DNA of 64,000 nt from Austwickia sp. (GTDB lineage: Bacteria; Actinomycetota; Actinomycetes; Actinomycetales; Dermatophilaceae): positions 450,219 through 514,218 of the forward strand of contig JADJTI010000005.1 of NCBI GenBank assembly GCA_016711265.1, given 5' to 3'. The translations under genes were made by a program, and so were the position numbers. Positions 34,173 through 42,949 of this stretch are shown here, piece after piece. Each line of letters opens with the position of its first letter. Position 1 is the first letter of the stretch. The notes under the pieces are model-generated. The model was given only the letters and a program-made list of their open reading frames with translations, was not told the origin of the DNA and made no database searches.

Positions 34173-34547
34173 GTGTCCGAAGAGTCCCCGCGGAGCTGGG
34201 ATGGACTGGACGTCGGGCAGCTGGACCAGTTGGTCGACGTGGACGGCGGGTCGCTGCTGCGGGGGCTGGTCGGCCGATTCCCGGCGTCGCTGAGCATGGC
34301 CGACGAGGTTGAGACCATGGTGGCCGCTGGTGATGCGGCGGGCGCCCGAGCGGTGGCGCATCGGCTCACCGGGCGGCTGCTCAACCTGGGCGCTATCGAG
34401 CCGGCCACGACCGCCCGCGCGATCGTGGGGCACCTCGACGCCGGTGATCTCGAACCGGCCGCGGCGCTGCTGCCGCAGCTGCATGCGGCGCTGGCCAGGG
34501 CCGGTGAGGGCCTGCACCGGTACCTGCGGACCCTGCCGGGCGCCTGA
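34173..34547 (+). CDS. Free-standing histidine phosphotransfer (Hpt) protein
   Basis: A 124-residue helical protein with the Hpt signature AVAHRLTGRLLNLGA, phospho-acceptor H63. Hpt domains relay phosphate between receivers in multistep phosphorelays. GTG at 34173 follows AGGAG (34159-34163) at nine bases; TTG at 34155 is a weaker start. The hybrid kinase ending 37 bases away on the opposite strand has two receivers but no Hpt domain, so this is its natural partner. No output regulator is adjacent. Confidence 0.82.
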   Translation: MSEESPRSWDGLDVGQLDQLVDVDGGSLLRGLVGRFPASLSMADEVETMVAAGDAAGARAVAHRLTGRLLNLGAIEPATTARAIVGHLDAGDLEPAAALLPQLHAALARAGEGLHRYLRTLPGA

Positions 34548-34584
34548 CCTCGGCGGAGGTCGGGCCCAACGGGGAGGCGCAGGG

Positions 34585-37233
34585 TCAGGCCTCGGGCGCT
34601 GCCTGGGGGGCGGGTTCGGCGGCGGGCGCCCAGCGTTGCAGCGCGGCGCCCAGCTCGGCCTTGCGGACCGGTTTGGTCAGGTAGTCGTCCATCCCTGCGG
34701 CCAGGCAGCGCGCCAGGTCGTCGTCCAGTGCGCCCGCGGTCATGGCCAGGATGGGGGTACGCCGCCCCTGGCCCTCGCGGCGCCGCCACTCCCCGGTGGT
34801 CTGGTACCCGTCCATACCCGGCATGTGGCAGTCCATCAGAACCGCGTCGTAGCGAGCCGAGCCCAGGGCGGCCAGGGCGTCCTCACCGTCGTCCACCACC
34901 TCGACGCGGTATCCGAGCTGCTCCAAAATGCCGCGGGCCACGAGCTGATTGACCTCGTCGTCCTCGACCACCAGGATCCGCTGGGCCTGGTGTGTTCCAC
35001 CGGAGGTGGCGGCGCTGGCCGTGTCAGAGTCCGTTGGCGGGTGGGCGCGCGGGGCCGGTACGCCGGCCGCCGGGGTGCTCTGCGGACTGAGCGCGTTGGC
35101 CAGCGCGGATCGAAGCTGCCCCAGCGGGACCGGCTTGGTCAGGTTGAGGGTGATCCCCGCTTCCCGAAGCTCACGGTGGGTCACGTCGACCGCTGAAGAC
35201 AGCAGCACCATCGGGGTGGCCTGCAACACGGGGTCGCCGTTGACCCGGCGGGCCACCGCGAGGCCGTCCATACCGTCCATGACCAGGTCCAACACCAGGA
35301 GCGCGTACGGATCGCCGGCATCGGCGCAGGCCTGCAGGCGTTCCAGGGCGGCGGGGCCGTCAGCGACCAGGTCCGGGCGCAGACCCCAGGCCTGAAGGTA
35401 CTCCTGCATCATCAGCCGGTTCGTCGCGTTGTCGTCGACCACCAGAACGCGTTGGCCGTCCAGGGCGGCCGGGGACGGGGGGGCCTCGATGTACCCGTGG
35501 GCCCGCTCCAGGGGCACGCACGCCCAGAACGTGCTGCCGGCGCCGGGGGCACTGTCCATGCCGATCTGTCCGCCCATGCTGGTCACCAGCTGCTGGCAGA
35601 TCGCCAGGCCCAGGCCGGTGCCGCCGAACCGGCGGGTGGTCGAGGAGTCGGCCTGAGAGAACGGTTGGAAGAGGCGCTCGCGGGCACTGGGGTCGATGCC
35701 CACCCCGGTGTCGGTGACCTCGAAGCGGACCATCAGGGACCCATCCCCGGTCTCGCCGTCCAGCTGGGCGCGCACCACCACTTCGCCCTGGTCGGTGAAC
35801 TTCACGGCGTTTCCGGCCAGGTTGAGCAGCACCTGACGGAGCCGGGTGGGGTCTCCCCGCAGGGCGGTGGGGAGTTCGGGCGAACAGTAGGCCAGCAGCT
35901 CCAACCCCTTGTGATGGGCCGAATAGGCGACCAGGCCGACGACGTCTTCGATGAGTTCCACCACGCTGAAGTCGATCGTCTCCAACTCGACGCGGCCGGC
36001 TTCACCGCGGGCGAAATCGAGGATGTCGTTGATGATGGCCAGCAACGATTCGCCTGCCGCGCGGATGCCCTCGGCGTACTGCCGTTGGCGGGCGTCCAGG
36101 TCCGTGCCGGCCAGCAGCCCGGCCAGCCCGATCACGCCGTTCATCGGGGTGCGGATCTCGTGGCTGGTGGTGGCGATGAATGCGGACTTGGCCCGGGATG
36201 CCTCCATGGCCGCGTCCCGGGCGACGGTCAGGTCGGTGCGGGCGCGGTCGAGTTGACGCAGCAGACCCAGGATGCGCAAGTACGCCAGCAGCAACAGCAG
36301 CAGGACCCCCACCAGGGGCTCCCAGGGGTCGACCTCGCGGCCGCGCAGCTGGTGGACGAGCATCAGGAGGGGCGGAACGGCCAGCGGGGCGATGGCGGTC
36401 ACCATCAGCGCGGTGATCTGGCGGCGCCCGTCGCCGCGGGTGGTCGCTGCTCGCGCAGTCTCGGTCCGCGGAGCGGTCCAGACCGAGACGGCGATCAGCG
36501 CCGAACCCGCGACGTACCCCATGTCGGTCAGCTCTAACAGGATCGGTGAGTCCGGCCAAAGGTTGACGCCCAGGTCGGCGATCAGCCAACTCACAATGCC
36601 CGCTGCGAACCAGCCGTTGACCAGATGTGCGCCGGATCGCTGGGTGAGCGCCCGGAAGCCGAGGGCCAGGATCACCGCTTCGACGACGGGGATGGCGGCG
36701 GTGATGGCTGCCGCCACACCCTGCATGCTGGCGTCCACCGCCACCAGCCGGTCATGGATGGTCACGCTGTAGAACACCAGCAGGCTGACCACGACGATGG
36801 TGCAGGTGTCGAGCACGCCACCGAAGCGGGCTCCCGGTGCCATGCTGCTGGAGATCACCTGCCAGACGGCCATGGTCAGCAGCACCAGGCTCAACAGCCA
36901 CAGGGACTCGGTGATGAGATGACCGGATTCGCTGCCCTCCGGCGAGAGGTAGCTGGCGACATCCCCCAGCGTGCTGACGGTGATTCCGCAGGCGGCCAGC
37001 ACCGAGACGACCCGTCGGCTCCGGGGTTGGCGCAGCGCTCCGGCCCAGGTCAGCCCCGCGAGGATGAACACCGCAGCCAGGTAGGGCCACCAGCCGGAGT
37101 CCTCGGAGGCGAAGTAGGCTTCCTCCACCCGGCGCCACACCAGGGTCAGCACAGCCACCACAGCCACCGCGATGATCACGCGGCGCGGCGTTCGTGTCCG
37201 GCTGGCGGGTGTTAGCTCGTGAACGTCATCCAC
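34585..37233 (-). CDS. Hybrid sensor histidine kinase with two receiver domains
   Basis: An 882-residue membrane kinase. About nine hydrophobic segments fill the first 330 residues. Then come HisKA with ATTSHEIRTPMNGVIG, HATPase with LNLAGNAVKF and FGGTGLGLAICQQLV, receiver 1 (VLVVDDNATN, LLVLDLVMDGMDG) and receiver 2 (ILVVEDDEVN, AVLMDCHMPGMDG). No Hpt domain is present. The start is uncertain: GTG at 37233 or TTG at 37278; TAGGCT at 37282-37287 could be the -10, which favours 37233. The membrane part looks like an integral sensor of the MASE type, but no family is assigned. Confidence 0.88.
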   Translation of the reverse strand: MDDVHELTPASRTRTPRRVIIAVAVVAVLTLVWRRVEEAYFASEDSGWWPYLAAVFILAGLTWAGALRQPRSRRVVSVLAACGITVSTLGDVASYLSPEGSESGHLITESLWLLSLVLLTMAVWQVISSSMAPGARFGGVLDTCTIVVVSLLVFYSVTIHDRLVAVDASMQGVAAAITAAIPVVEAVILALGFRALTQRSGAHLVNGWFAAGIVSWLIADLGVNLWPDSPILLELTDMGYVAGSALIAVSVWTAPRTETARAATTRGDGRRQITALMVTAIAPLAVPPLLMLVHQLRGREVDPWEPLVGVLLLLLLAYLRILGLLRQLDRARTDLTVARDAAMEASRAKSAFIATTSHEIRTPMNGVIGLAGLLAGTDLDARQRQYAEGIRAAGESLLAIINDILDFARGEAGRVELETIDFSVVELIEDVVGLVAYSAHHKGLELLAYCSPELPTALRGDPTRLRQVLLNLAGNAVKFTDQGEVVVRAQLDGETGDGSLMVRFEVTDTGVGIDPSARERLFQPFSQADSSTTRRFGGTGLGLAICQQLVTSMGGQIGMDSAPGAGSTFWACVPLERAHGYIEAPPSPAALDGQRVLVVDDNATNRLMMQEYLQAWGLRPDLVADGPAALERLQACADAGDPYALLVLDLVMDGMDGLAVARRVNGDPVLQATPMVLLSSAVDVTHRELREAGITLNLTKPVPLGQLRSALANALSPQSTPAAGVPAPRAHPPTDSDTASAATSGGTHQAQRILVVEDDEVNQLVARGILEQLGYRVEVVDDGEDALAALGSARYDAVLMDCHMPGMDGYQTTGEWRRREGQGRRTPILAMTAGALDDDLARCLAAGMDDYLTKPVRKAELGAALQRWAPAAEPAPQAAPEA

Positions 37234-37316
37234 ACCCTTCGTTGGGGGCCCCGTCCCCGATCGATGGAAAGCTCGCAATCCAGCCTAACCCGCACCCCCG
37301 GTGCGCCGCTGGGAGC

Positions 37317-38477
37317 TCAGGGGACCTGGCGAGCGGCCGAGTCCACGACGTCGCGATCACGGCCCAGACTGCCGCGGGCACCCGGCCAGCATCCGGCCAG
37401 CACCGTGACGACGGCCAGCAGGGGTAACGTCGAGGCCCACCACGGATCGTCGAACACCGGACCGGGCCGCAGCTCCGGCAACAGCCAGTTCGCGGCGTAC
37501 AGGACCGCGATCCAGGCGAGCGCCGCCAGCCACCAGCGACGGTGCAGCAGCCACATGATTCCCGGCACCGCCCAGATCCAGTGATGAGACCAGGACACCG
37601 GGCTGGCCAGCAGGCTGGCCACCGCCAGACACAGCGCCACCGCCACGAGATCGGGCCTCCGGCCCGCCGCACGCGCCCGCCGCACGCACCACCACGCCGC
37701 GCCGCAGCCCAACGCCAGGCCCGTCAGCTGCAGCGGGAGCATCACGGTCCCGGGCAGCTGATCCTGGCCGAACGCGCGGGCAGCTACCCCGACGAGTGAC
37801 TGATTGTCCGGGTAGTCCAGGTGACCGATCCGTCGCGGGTCCCGCAGGAGCTGCGTCCAGTACCTCCAGGACTCGCCGGGGAGTACGGCGAGCCCGATGA
37901 TCACGGTGACCACCCCGGTGCCGACACTGCGCAGCGCGGACCCCCAGTCCCGCTGCAGCAGGAAGGCGGCCCCGAAGACGGCCGGTGTCAGCTTGACCCC
38001 CGCGGCCAGGCCGATGAGCATCCCCCGAAAGCGCGCGGGCACGACGAAGAGGTCGATGGCCACCGCGGCAGCGAGGAGGAAATTCACCTGCCCCAGGTGG
38101 AAGGTCCGCACCACCGGCTCCAACCGCAATGCCAGCACCGCCACCCAGGCGATCTCGATCGGCGTCCAGTGCAGCCGCCGACCGAAGACCGCCACCAGCA
38201 CCAGATAGCTCACCGCCGAGACCACCAGGAACACCAGATGAGCCACCTGCGTCGGCAGCCAGGTCAGCGGCATGAACAGCAGCGCTGAAAAGGGTGGGTA
38301 GGTGTACGGCAGGCCCTCGACGTCACGGTACGGCGACAGCCCGGAGGACAGATCGTGCGCCCCACGGATGTACACGTCCAGGTCCAGCGACGTGACCTCA
38401 CCGAAAGCCCACAGACGCCGCCACGCCAGGTACCCGATGACCACCCACGCCAGCGGGTGGTTCAGTGCGCGGCGCAT
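37317..38477 (-). CDS. GT87-type membrane mannosyltransferase-like protein
   Basis: A 386-residue polytopic membrane protein (about ten helices) of the DUF2029/GT87 family, whose mycobacterial members are polyprenyl-phosphomannose-dependent alpha-mannosyltransferases in lipoglycan synthesis. The extracytoplasmic acidic motif appears as SLDLDVYIRGAHDL after the first helix, followed by PYTYPPFSALLFMPL. ATG at 38477 is leaderless (TAGCCT seven bases upstream); GTG at 38507 is an alternative upstream of that -10. No other lipoglycan genes are adjacent. Confidence 0.82.
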   Translation of the reverse strand: MRRALNHPLAWVVIGYLAWRRLWAFGEVTSLDLDVYIRGAHDLSSGLSPYRDVEGLPYTYPPFSALLFMPLTWLPTQVAHLVFLVVSAVSYLVLVAVFGRRLHWTPIEIAWVAVLALRLEPVVRTFHLGQVNFLLAAAVAIDLFVVPARFRGMLIGLAAGVKLTPAVFGAAFLLQRDWGSALRSVGTGVVTVIIGLAVLPGESWRYWTQLLRDPRRIGHLDYPDNQSLVGVAARAFGQDQLPGTVMLPLQLTGLALGCGAAWWCVRRARAAGRRPDLVAVALCLAVASLLASPVSWSHHWIWAVPGIMWLLHRRWWLAALAWIAVLYAANWLLPELRPGPVFDDPWWASTLPLLAVVTVLAGCWPGARGSLGRDRDVVDSAARQVP

Positions 38478-38484
38478 GCGGCCC

Positions 38485-38490
38485 AGGCTA
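38485..38490 (-). promoter_or_regulatory. -10 of the leaderless GT87 promoter
   Basis: TAGCCT on the minus strand ends seven bases before the ATG at 38477. It argues against the longer GTG start at 38507. Confidence 0.6.
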
Positions 38491-38525
38491 ACCGTGCCTG
38501 GCCGCACCCGGCCGCCTGACCGAGG

Positions 38526-39026
38526 TCAGGACAGCGCGGCCACCGCGGCGTCGTAGTCGGGTTCTTGGGTGATCTCGGGCACCAACTCGGTGTAGCTCAC
38601 GGTCCCCGAGGCGTCGACGACGACCACGGCGCGGGCGAGCAGACCGTGCAGCGGACCGTCGGTCATCAGGACGCCGTAGCCCTGGCCGAACTCCGGGCCG
38701 CGGAACACCGACGCCGAGTCCACGTTCTCGATGCCCTCGGCGCCGCAGAACCGACCGAGCGCGAACGGCAGGTCGGCGGACACGCAGAGCACCGCGGTGT
38801 TGTCGAGACCGGCCGCGAGCTCGTTGAACCTGCGCACGCTGGCGGCGCAGACACCGGTGTCGACACTGGGGAAGATGTTCAGCACCAGGCGCTTGCCCTG
38901 GTAGGTGTCGAGCGTGACGTCGGAGAGGTCGGTGCCGGTCAGTGTGAACGCCGGCGCGGCAGATCCGACAGTGGGCAGCTCGGCGACGGTCGACACGGCG
39001 TCACCCTTGAATGCAGTCTTGGCCAT
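38526..39026 (-). CDS. tpx: Thiol peroxidase
   Basis: Atypical two-cysteine peroxiredoxin that reduces lipid and hydrogen peroxides with thioredoxin. The 166 residues match family length. The peroxidatic cysteine is C60 in SVDTGVCAASVRRFN and the resolving cysteine is C94 in GRFCGAEG, the expected spacing. ATG at 39026 lacks a clear Shine-Dalgarno; TAGACA lies six bases upstream and could be a leaderless -10. It stands alone. Confidence 0.95.
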   Translation of the reverse strand: MAKTAFKGDAVSTVAELPTVGSAAPAFTLTGTDLSDVTLDTYQGKRLVLNIFPSVDTGVCAASVRRFNELAAGLDNTAVLCVSADLPFALGRFCGAEGIENVDSASVFRGPEFGQGYGVLMTDGPLHGLLARAVVVVDASGTVSYTELVPEITQEPDYDAAVAALS

Positions 39027-39107
39027 GAGGGTTGTCTAGCAGACCCGGCCGACAGATGACACCGTCTACCGACAGTGCGGGACGGTCCACAGCGTGGGCG
39101 CGGCCGG

Positions 39108-39920
39108 TCACGGAGGTTGCAGGGCCTTCAGAAGGGTCACGGTGGTCCGCGCATCGGGGGGTTCGGCCGTCCCGAGCGCCCCGGCTCGACGGGGGCCCTC
39201 CAGGACCGTCCGCACGATCGCCCAGGCTCGGGCGCGTTCCTCCTCGATCCCGGCCGCGTGGCACACCCAGCCCAAGCGGGCCTGAAGGCGACCGGCCAGG
39301 TGCGCCGGCGGCGTACCGTCGTCGTCCAGAAACCTGGTGGCGGGCCACAGCGCCGGCCAGACCGCGTACGCCGGTTCGCCGGCCAGGGGGATCGCCGGGG
39401 CCGCGACCCAGGTGCCGTCGGAGTGGGCGCGGGCGAACACCCGGTGCGCCCGCAGGCCCACCGGGATGAGCGCCGCGTCCACCTCTGGACCGGCGAGCAG
39501 GTCCCGGGTGAGCGCCCGGGCCTGAGCGACGAACCGCCGCGGCAGCCGGTGCGCAGCAGGCGACAGGTCCTCCCAGGCCGCTTCCGTGGCCTGCGAGGCG
39601 CTTCGGGCCCACCCCGGCGCCGGTACCGGCAGGGTCCGCAACAGCCCGCCGAGCACCGCGCAGGCCTCGTCCTCGGGCCGGTTGCTCAGCGGCTCCTGCG
39701 CCAGCAGGGGCTCGACCAGCAGCAGGCTCGCCGCGGGATCGGCGGCCAGCAGGCGGGCGGCGCCGCGGCCGGCCCATGCGCGCAGGGCCAGGTGTCGCTG
39801 TTCCCTGTCCCCGGGTGGCTCGCAGACGTGCAGGTCCGCCTGTTCCCGGGCCGATCCGGTGGCGGCGCAACCGCGTGGCCGGACCGGGACCACCAGCGTG
39901 GTGTCGTCGGTCCAGCGCAC
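39108..39920 (-). CDS. APH(6)/hydroxyurea-kinase-like protein with lost catalytic motif
   Basis: The 270-residue frame resembles the streptomycin 6-kinase/hydroxyurea-resistance kinase family: HLALRAWAGRGAARLLAADP, LLLVEPL, EDEACAVLGGLLRTLPVPAP and PLAGEPAYAVWPAL align well with family segments. The catalytic HGDLHxxNVL loop is replaced by IPVGLRAHRVF, and the metal-binding Asp of the DPKPL-type motif is Ala (APAIPLAG), so it cannot be an active kinase of the usual type. Coding similarity extends upstream of GTG 39920 to about 39990 in a frame with no start, while a GTG overlapping the DyP stop (39998-40000) is in another frame, suggesting an N-terminal frameshift. Pseudogene or pseudokinase. 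Confidence 0.55.
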   Translation of the reverse strand: MRWTDDTTLVVPVRPRGCAATGSAREQADLHVCEPPGDREQRHLALRAWAGRGAARLLAADPAASLLLVEPLLAQEPLSNRPEDEACAVLGGLLRTLPVPAPGWARSASQATEAAWEDLSPAAHRLPRRFVAQARALTRDLLAGPEVDAALIPVGLRAHRVFARAHSDGTWVAAPAIPLAGEPAYAVWPALWPATRFLDDDGTPPAHLAGRLQARLGWVCHAAGIEEERARAWAIVRTVLEGPRRAGALGTAEPPDARTTVTLLKALQPP

Positions 39921-39996
39921 CCGGGCGGGATCGGGTTCGAGGTCCCACTGCGCGCAGGCGTGTGCGACCCCCGACCAGAGACCCCTGAGGCCGCGT

Positions 39997-41301
39997 TCAC
40001 CTCCCCAGCAGGGTGGCCCCGATGTAGGACCCCTCCTGCACGCCGGGAGGAACGGCGTACACGGCGGATCCCACGTGGGTCGTCCAAGTGTTCAGGGCGT
40101 CCACGGGCGCAAGCCGGCGTTGCACCGGAACGAAGGCCGTGGCCAGGTCGCTCTGGTACGCCACGAAGATCAGCCCCTCGTCCTGGCGGCCGTCGGCGGT
40201 GGTGCCGTCGCTGTAGTTGTACGCGCGGCGCAGCATCCGCTCGCCGGCGTTGCGTGGTTGAGCCAGGCCGGCGTGCGCGTTGGGCGCGATGATCGTGAAG
40301 CCGTCCTTGTCCTTCTTCGCGCGGTCGATCTGGTCCCGTTCGGCGCCGCCGGTCAACGGCGTACCGTCGGCGAACCGGCGCCCGAAGGCCACCTCCTTGG
40401 CGTCGGTCTCCAGGTCGTCCCAGGTGGTCAGGTCCATCCGGATCCGCCGAACGACCACCTGGGAACCCCCGTCCAGCCATGACAAGTTTTTGTCACCGGC
40501 GGTCCGGCTCCAGACCACGTCGGCGATCTGGCGAGGGTCCTTCTCGTTGGCGCTGCCATCGCGCATGCCCATGAGGTTGCGCGAGGTCGTGCCGTCGGTC
40601 TCGGTGCCGCGGGCGTTGACGAAGCCCCGCTGAGTCCAGGCGATGGTGCCGAACGGCACGACGTCCCGGATGATCCGGCGGGCGGCGTAGGCCAGCGTGA
40701 TCGGATCGTCGGCGCACAGCTGGATCAGCAGGTCCGTCTGCCCCCACTGCGGCAGCAGCCGGTCGCTGCTGAACGCCGGGAACGTCGCGACCATGGGGGG
40801 GCATTTCGCCGGCGCGCCGATCGCGGCGAACAGCCCTGGTCCGAAACCGAAGGTGATCGTCAGTCGGCTGGGTAGTCCCGCGGGGAACTGCTCCAGGGCC
40901 CCCAGGGTCGGCTCGCCCTGAGTGAGCCGCGCGGCGTCGTCGGTGAGCATCTCCATCAGCGTGATCACCCGGGCGCGCGGGGACCCGGGGGACAGGTTGA
41001 TGCCGAGGAACTCCCCATGGGCCTGCTGGCCGGTGAGGATGCCCGCCTGATGAGCGCCGTAGAACGGCTCGGCGCTCTGCCCGTGCAGCGCCATCAGATC
41101 CATGCTCAGCGGGTTGGCTCCGCTGGCAGCAGAGCCGACAGCAGAGCCGACAGCGGGATTGAGTACGCCGTGTGCCGCGGCGGCGTGCCCGACGACTGCA
41201 CCGCCCAGGGCGGTGCCCCCCAAGAGGGCACCGCCACCGAGCAGCGCACGCCGGGTCAGGGCGCGGTCGGCGCCGGAATCGACCGGTGGCGTGGTGTTCA
41301 C
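39997..41301 (-). CDS. Tat-exported DyP-type heme peroxidase (EfeB-like)
   Basis: Dye-decolorising peroxidase of 434 residues. The N-terminal DRALTRRALLGGGALLGG is a twin-arginine signal, so it folds with heme before export. The family motif GxxDG is NLMGMRDGSANE. The proximal heme histidine lies in APNAHAGLAQP, and RRAYNYSDG follows. EfeB proteins act with EfeU and EfeO in iron uptake, but neither is present here, so the substrate is open. GTG at 41301 is the only start giving an intact Tat signal. It lies downstream of the PCu(A)C gene on the same strand, with 34 bases between. Confidence 0.92.
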   Translation of the reverse strand: MNTTPPVDSGADRALTRRALLGGGALLGGTALGGAVVGHAAAAHGVLNPAVGSAVGSAASGANPLSMDLMALHGQSAEPFYGAHQAGILTGQQAHGEFLGINLSPGSPRARVITLMEMLTDDAARLTQGEPTLGALEQFPAGLPSRLTITFGFGPGLFAAIGAPAKCPPMVATFPAFSSDRLLPQWGQTDLLIQLCADDPITLAYAARRIIRDVVPFGTIAWTQRGFVNARGTETDGTTSRNLMGMRDGSANEKDPRQIADVVWSRTAGDKNLSWLDGGSQVVVRRIRMDLTTWDDLETDAKEVAFGRRFADGTPLTGGAERDQIDRAKKDKDGFTIIAPNAHAGLAQPRNAGERMLRRAYNYSDGTTADGRQDEGLIFVAYQSDLATAFVPVQRRLAPVDALNTWTTHVGSAVYAVPPGVQEGSYIGATLLGR

Positions 41302-41335
41302 GGTTATGGCCTATCTCAGCAACCTGAAAGACCGG

Positions 41336-41962
41336 TCACATCGTATGTGACACGTAGGTCTCGTTGGCACCGGTGAAGGCGCGCGCGATCGCCGTGAACT
41401 CGATGGTCTGCCCCTCCTTGGTCTTCAGCGTGAGGGTGACCTCGTCGCCGACCTTGAGGGGTTTGGTCATCTGCATGACCATGACGTGGTCGGAACCGGG
41501 CTTGAACTCACGCGTCTGACCGGGCTCGATGGTGAAACCGCCGGCCACCGGGCGCATCTTCATGGAGCCGTCCATCATGACCGTCTCGTGCAGTTCGGTC
41601 AGCGAGGACACCGAGTTGGTGCCGGAGACGATGGTGATGGGCTTGTCGGTGGTGTTCTTCAGCTTGCCGAACACCCCGGTCATCTTCGCCGCGGCGATGT
41701 CCGGGATGGCCTTGGCCCACTGGTCGGAGACCATGACCGGCCCAGCCTGCATCGGCGTGGCGCTGCCGGCCGGGGCCGGGGAGGTGGCGGACGTCCCGGC
41801 CCCGGGGGCGGGGGTGGCGGAGGTGCTTGCGCTGCCGGAGGAACCGCCGCAGGCGGTCAGCAGCAGTGCGCCGGCGGCCAGCGCCGCGCCGGCCTGCCAC
41901 CGGTGGCGGGTCGTCGTACGGGCGGGGGTCATCGGTGAAACGGGAAAGCGGCGGATAGCCAT
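41336..41962 (-). CDS. PCu(A)C-type periplasmic copper chaperone lipoprotein
   Basis: A 208-residue lipoprotein (signal ending LLTACGG) with a Ser/Ala/Pro linker and a PCu(A)C domain. The copper-binding pattern is visible: LHETVMMDGSMKM, then about 20 residues later HVMVMQM, giving the His/Met ligand set. Such proteins deliver Cu(I) to cytochrome oxidase or other envelope cuproproteins. ATG at 41962 follows AAGGA at seven bases; an upstream start at 42010 would displace the signal peptide. Neighbours are a His-rich membrane protein and DyP. Confidence 0.9.
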   Translation of the reverse strand: MAIRRFPVSPMTPARTTTRHRWQAGAALAAGALLLTACGGSSGSASTSATPAPGAGTSATSPAPAGSATPMQAGPVMVSDQWAKAIPDIAAAKMTGVFGKLKNTTDKPITIVSGTNSVSSLTELHETVMMDGSMKMRPVAGGFTIEPGQTREFKPGSDHVMVMQMTKPLKVGDEVTLTLKTKEGQTIEFTAIARAFTGANETYVSHTM

Positions 41963-42097
41963 GTTTGATCCTTCGACGTCGGGTGGTGTGTCCCGGTGCA
42001 CAGGCTTCACGCAGCAGGAGCCGGCTGCGGAGGGTCGGCACTCGGGTGGGGTCAGGCTGAACGAGGCCCGGGGCAGGGCAGGGTGAACCTGCGGCGC

Positions 42098-42775
42098 TCA
42101 GGCGCTGGCCGGCACCGGGGGCCCACGGGTGGCCAGGACCCGACCAGCCCCACGGGAGACTTCCAGCCGCTGGTCGACCGAGATCGCGGGACACTGCGCG
42201 AGGTGGGGTGTCACGGCGGCCCAGGGCGTGGGCCACAGGGTGACCCGCAACCGGTGCACGACCCGCCACAACGACGCTTCGCCGCGGGTCATTAGCCAGG
42301 CGGTCGTCAGGACGGCGACCAGGTGGCCTGCCAGCATGCTCGGTGAGGGCAGGACCCCCGCCATCGCATCGACGCCGGACGGGTACGCCGCTGCCAGGTT
42401 TCGCAGCTGAGCGTGCGGGCCGTGGCCTGTTCCCGTGAGTGGTCCGGTGAGTGTCCCCGTGAGTGGTCCGGTGAGTGTGTGCCCGGTCGGCCCGGTGTGT
42501 CCTGCGTGAGAGGTATGGGCTGCGTGCGACACGTGGAAGATCACGTGCAGCACGACTTGGAGCAGGCTCAGTGTGCTCAGCAGTGAGGTCATGCCTCGGC
42601 GTCGACCGGAGAGCCAGAGCGACAGCAGCAGGACCGGCGCCAGGACGAGCGGGTACACGGCCGGGTGCGGGAGACCGCCCCCACCGGCGGTGTGACCGCC
42701 GACCGCCAGCCCGATCGCGGCCACGGCGAAGACCAGGGTCCTGCCCAGTCGTGGGATGCCGCGGTCGGGTGTCAT
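42098..42775 (-). CDS. His-rich polytopic membrane protein
   Basis: A 225-residue protein with about four or five hydrophobic segments. Between the third and fourth lies a His-rich loop (HVIFHVSHAAHTSHAGHTG) followed by a duplicated LTGPLTGT segment, encoded by an internal direct repeat at about 42432-42478, and further His residues. A similar gene is often next to PCu(A)C genes in actinobacteria. A metal-related role is inferred from the histidines and context only. ATG at 42775 is leaderless with TATCCT seven bases upstream. Confidence 0.7.
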   Translation of the reverse strand: MTPDRGIPRLGRTLVFAVAAIGLAVGGHTAGGGGLPHPAVYPLVLAPVLLLSLWLSGRRRGMTSLLSTLSLLQVVLHVIFHVSHAAHTSHAGHTGPTGHTLTGPLTGTLTGPLTGTGHGPHAQLRNLAAAYPSGVDAMAGVLPSPSMLAGHLVAVLTTAWLMTRGEASLWRVVHRLRVTLWPTPWAAVTPHLAQCPAISVDQRLEVSRGAGRVLATRGPPVPASA

Positions 42776-42782
42776 CGCCACG

Positions 42783-42788
42783 AGGATA
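42783..42788 (-). promoter_or_regulatory. -10 of the leaderless promoter of the His-rich membrane protein
   Basis: TATCCT on the minus strand ends seven bases before the ATG at 42775. It probably drives this gene and perhaps the PCu(A)C and DyP genes downstream. Confidence 0.6.
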
Positions 42789-42862
42789 CGGCTACTTTCG
42801 TTCAGAGTCCGTCCTTAAGTGCGGTCGAGTTCAGCAACGACGGTCGACGCCGGCGCCGGTCG

Positions 42863-42943
42863 CCCGAGCGGCCCGAGCGGCCCGAGCGGCCCGAGCGGCC
42901 CGAGCGGCCCGAGCGGCCCGAGCGGCCCGAGCGGCCCGAGCAA
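42863..42943. repeat. 9-base minisatellite after the DUF4439-like gene
   Basis: Eight exact tandem copies of CCCGAGCGG followed by a ninth copy ending AA. It lies six bases beyond the stop of the minus-strand lipoprotein gene, outside any supported gene. Confidence 0.9.
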
Positions 42944-42949
42944 GCCCGA

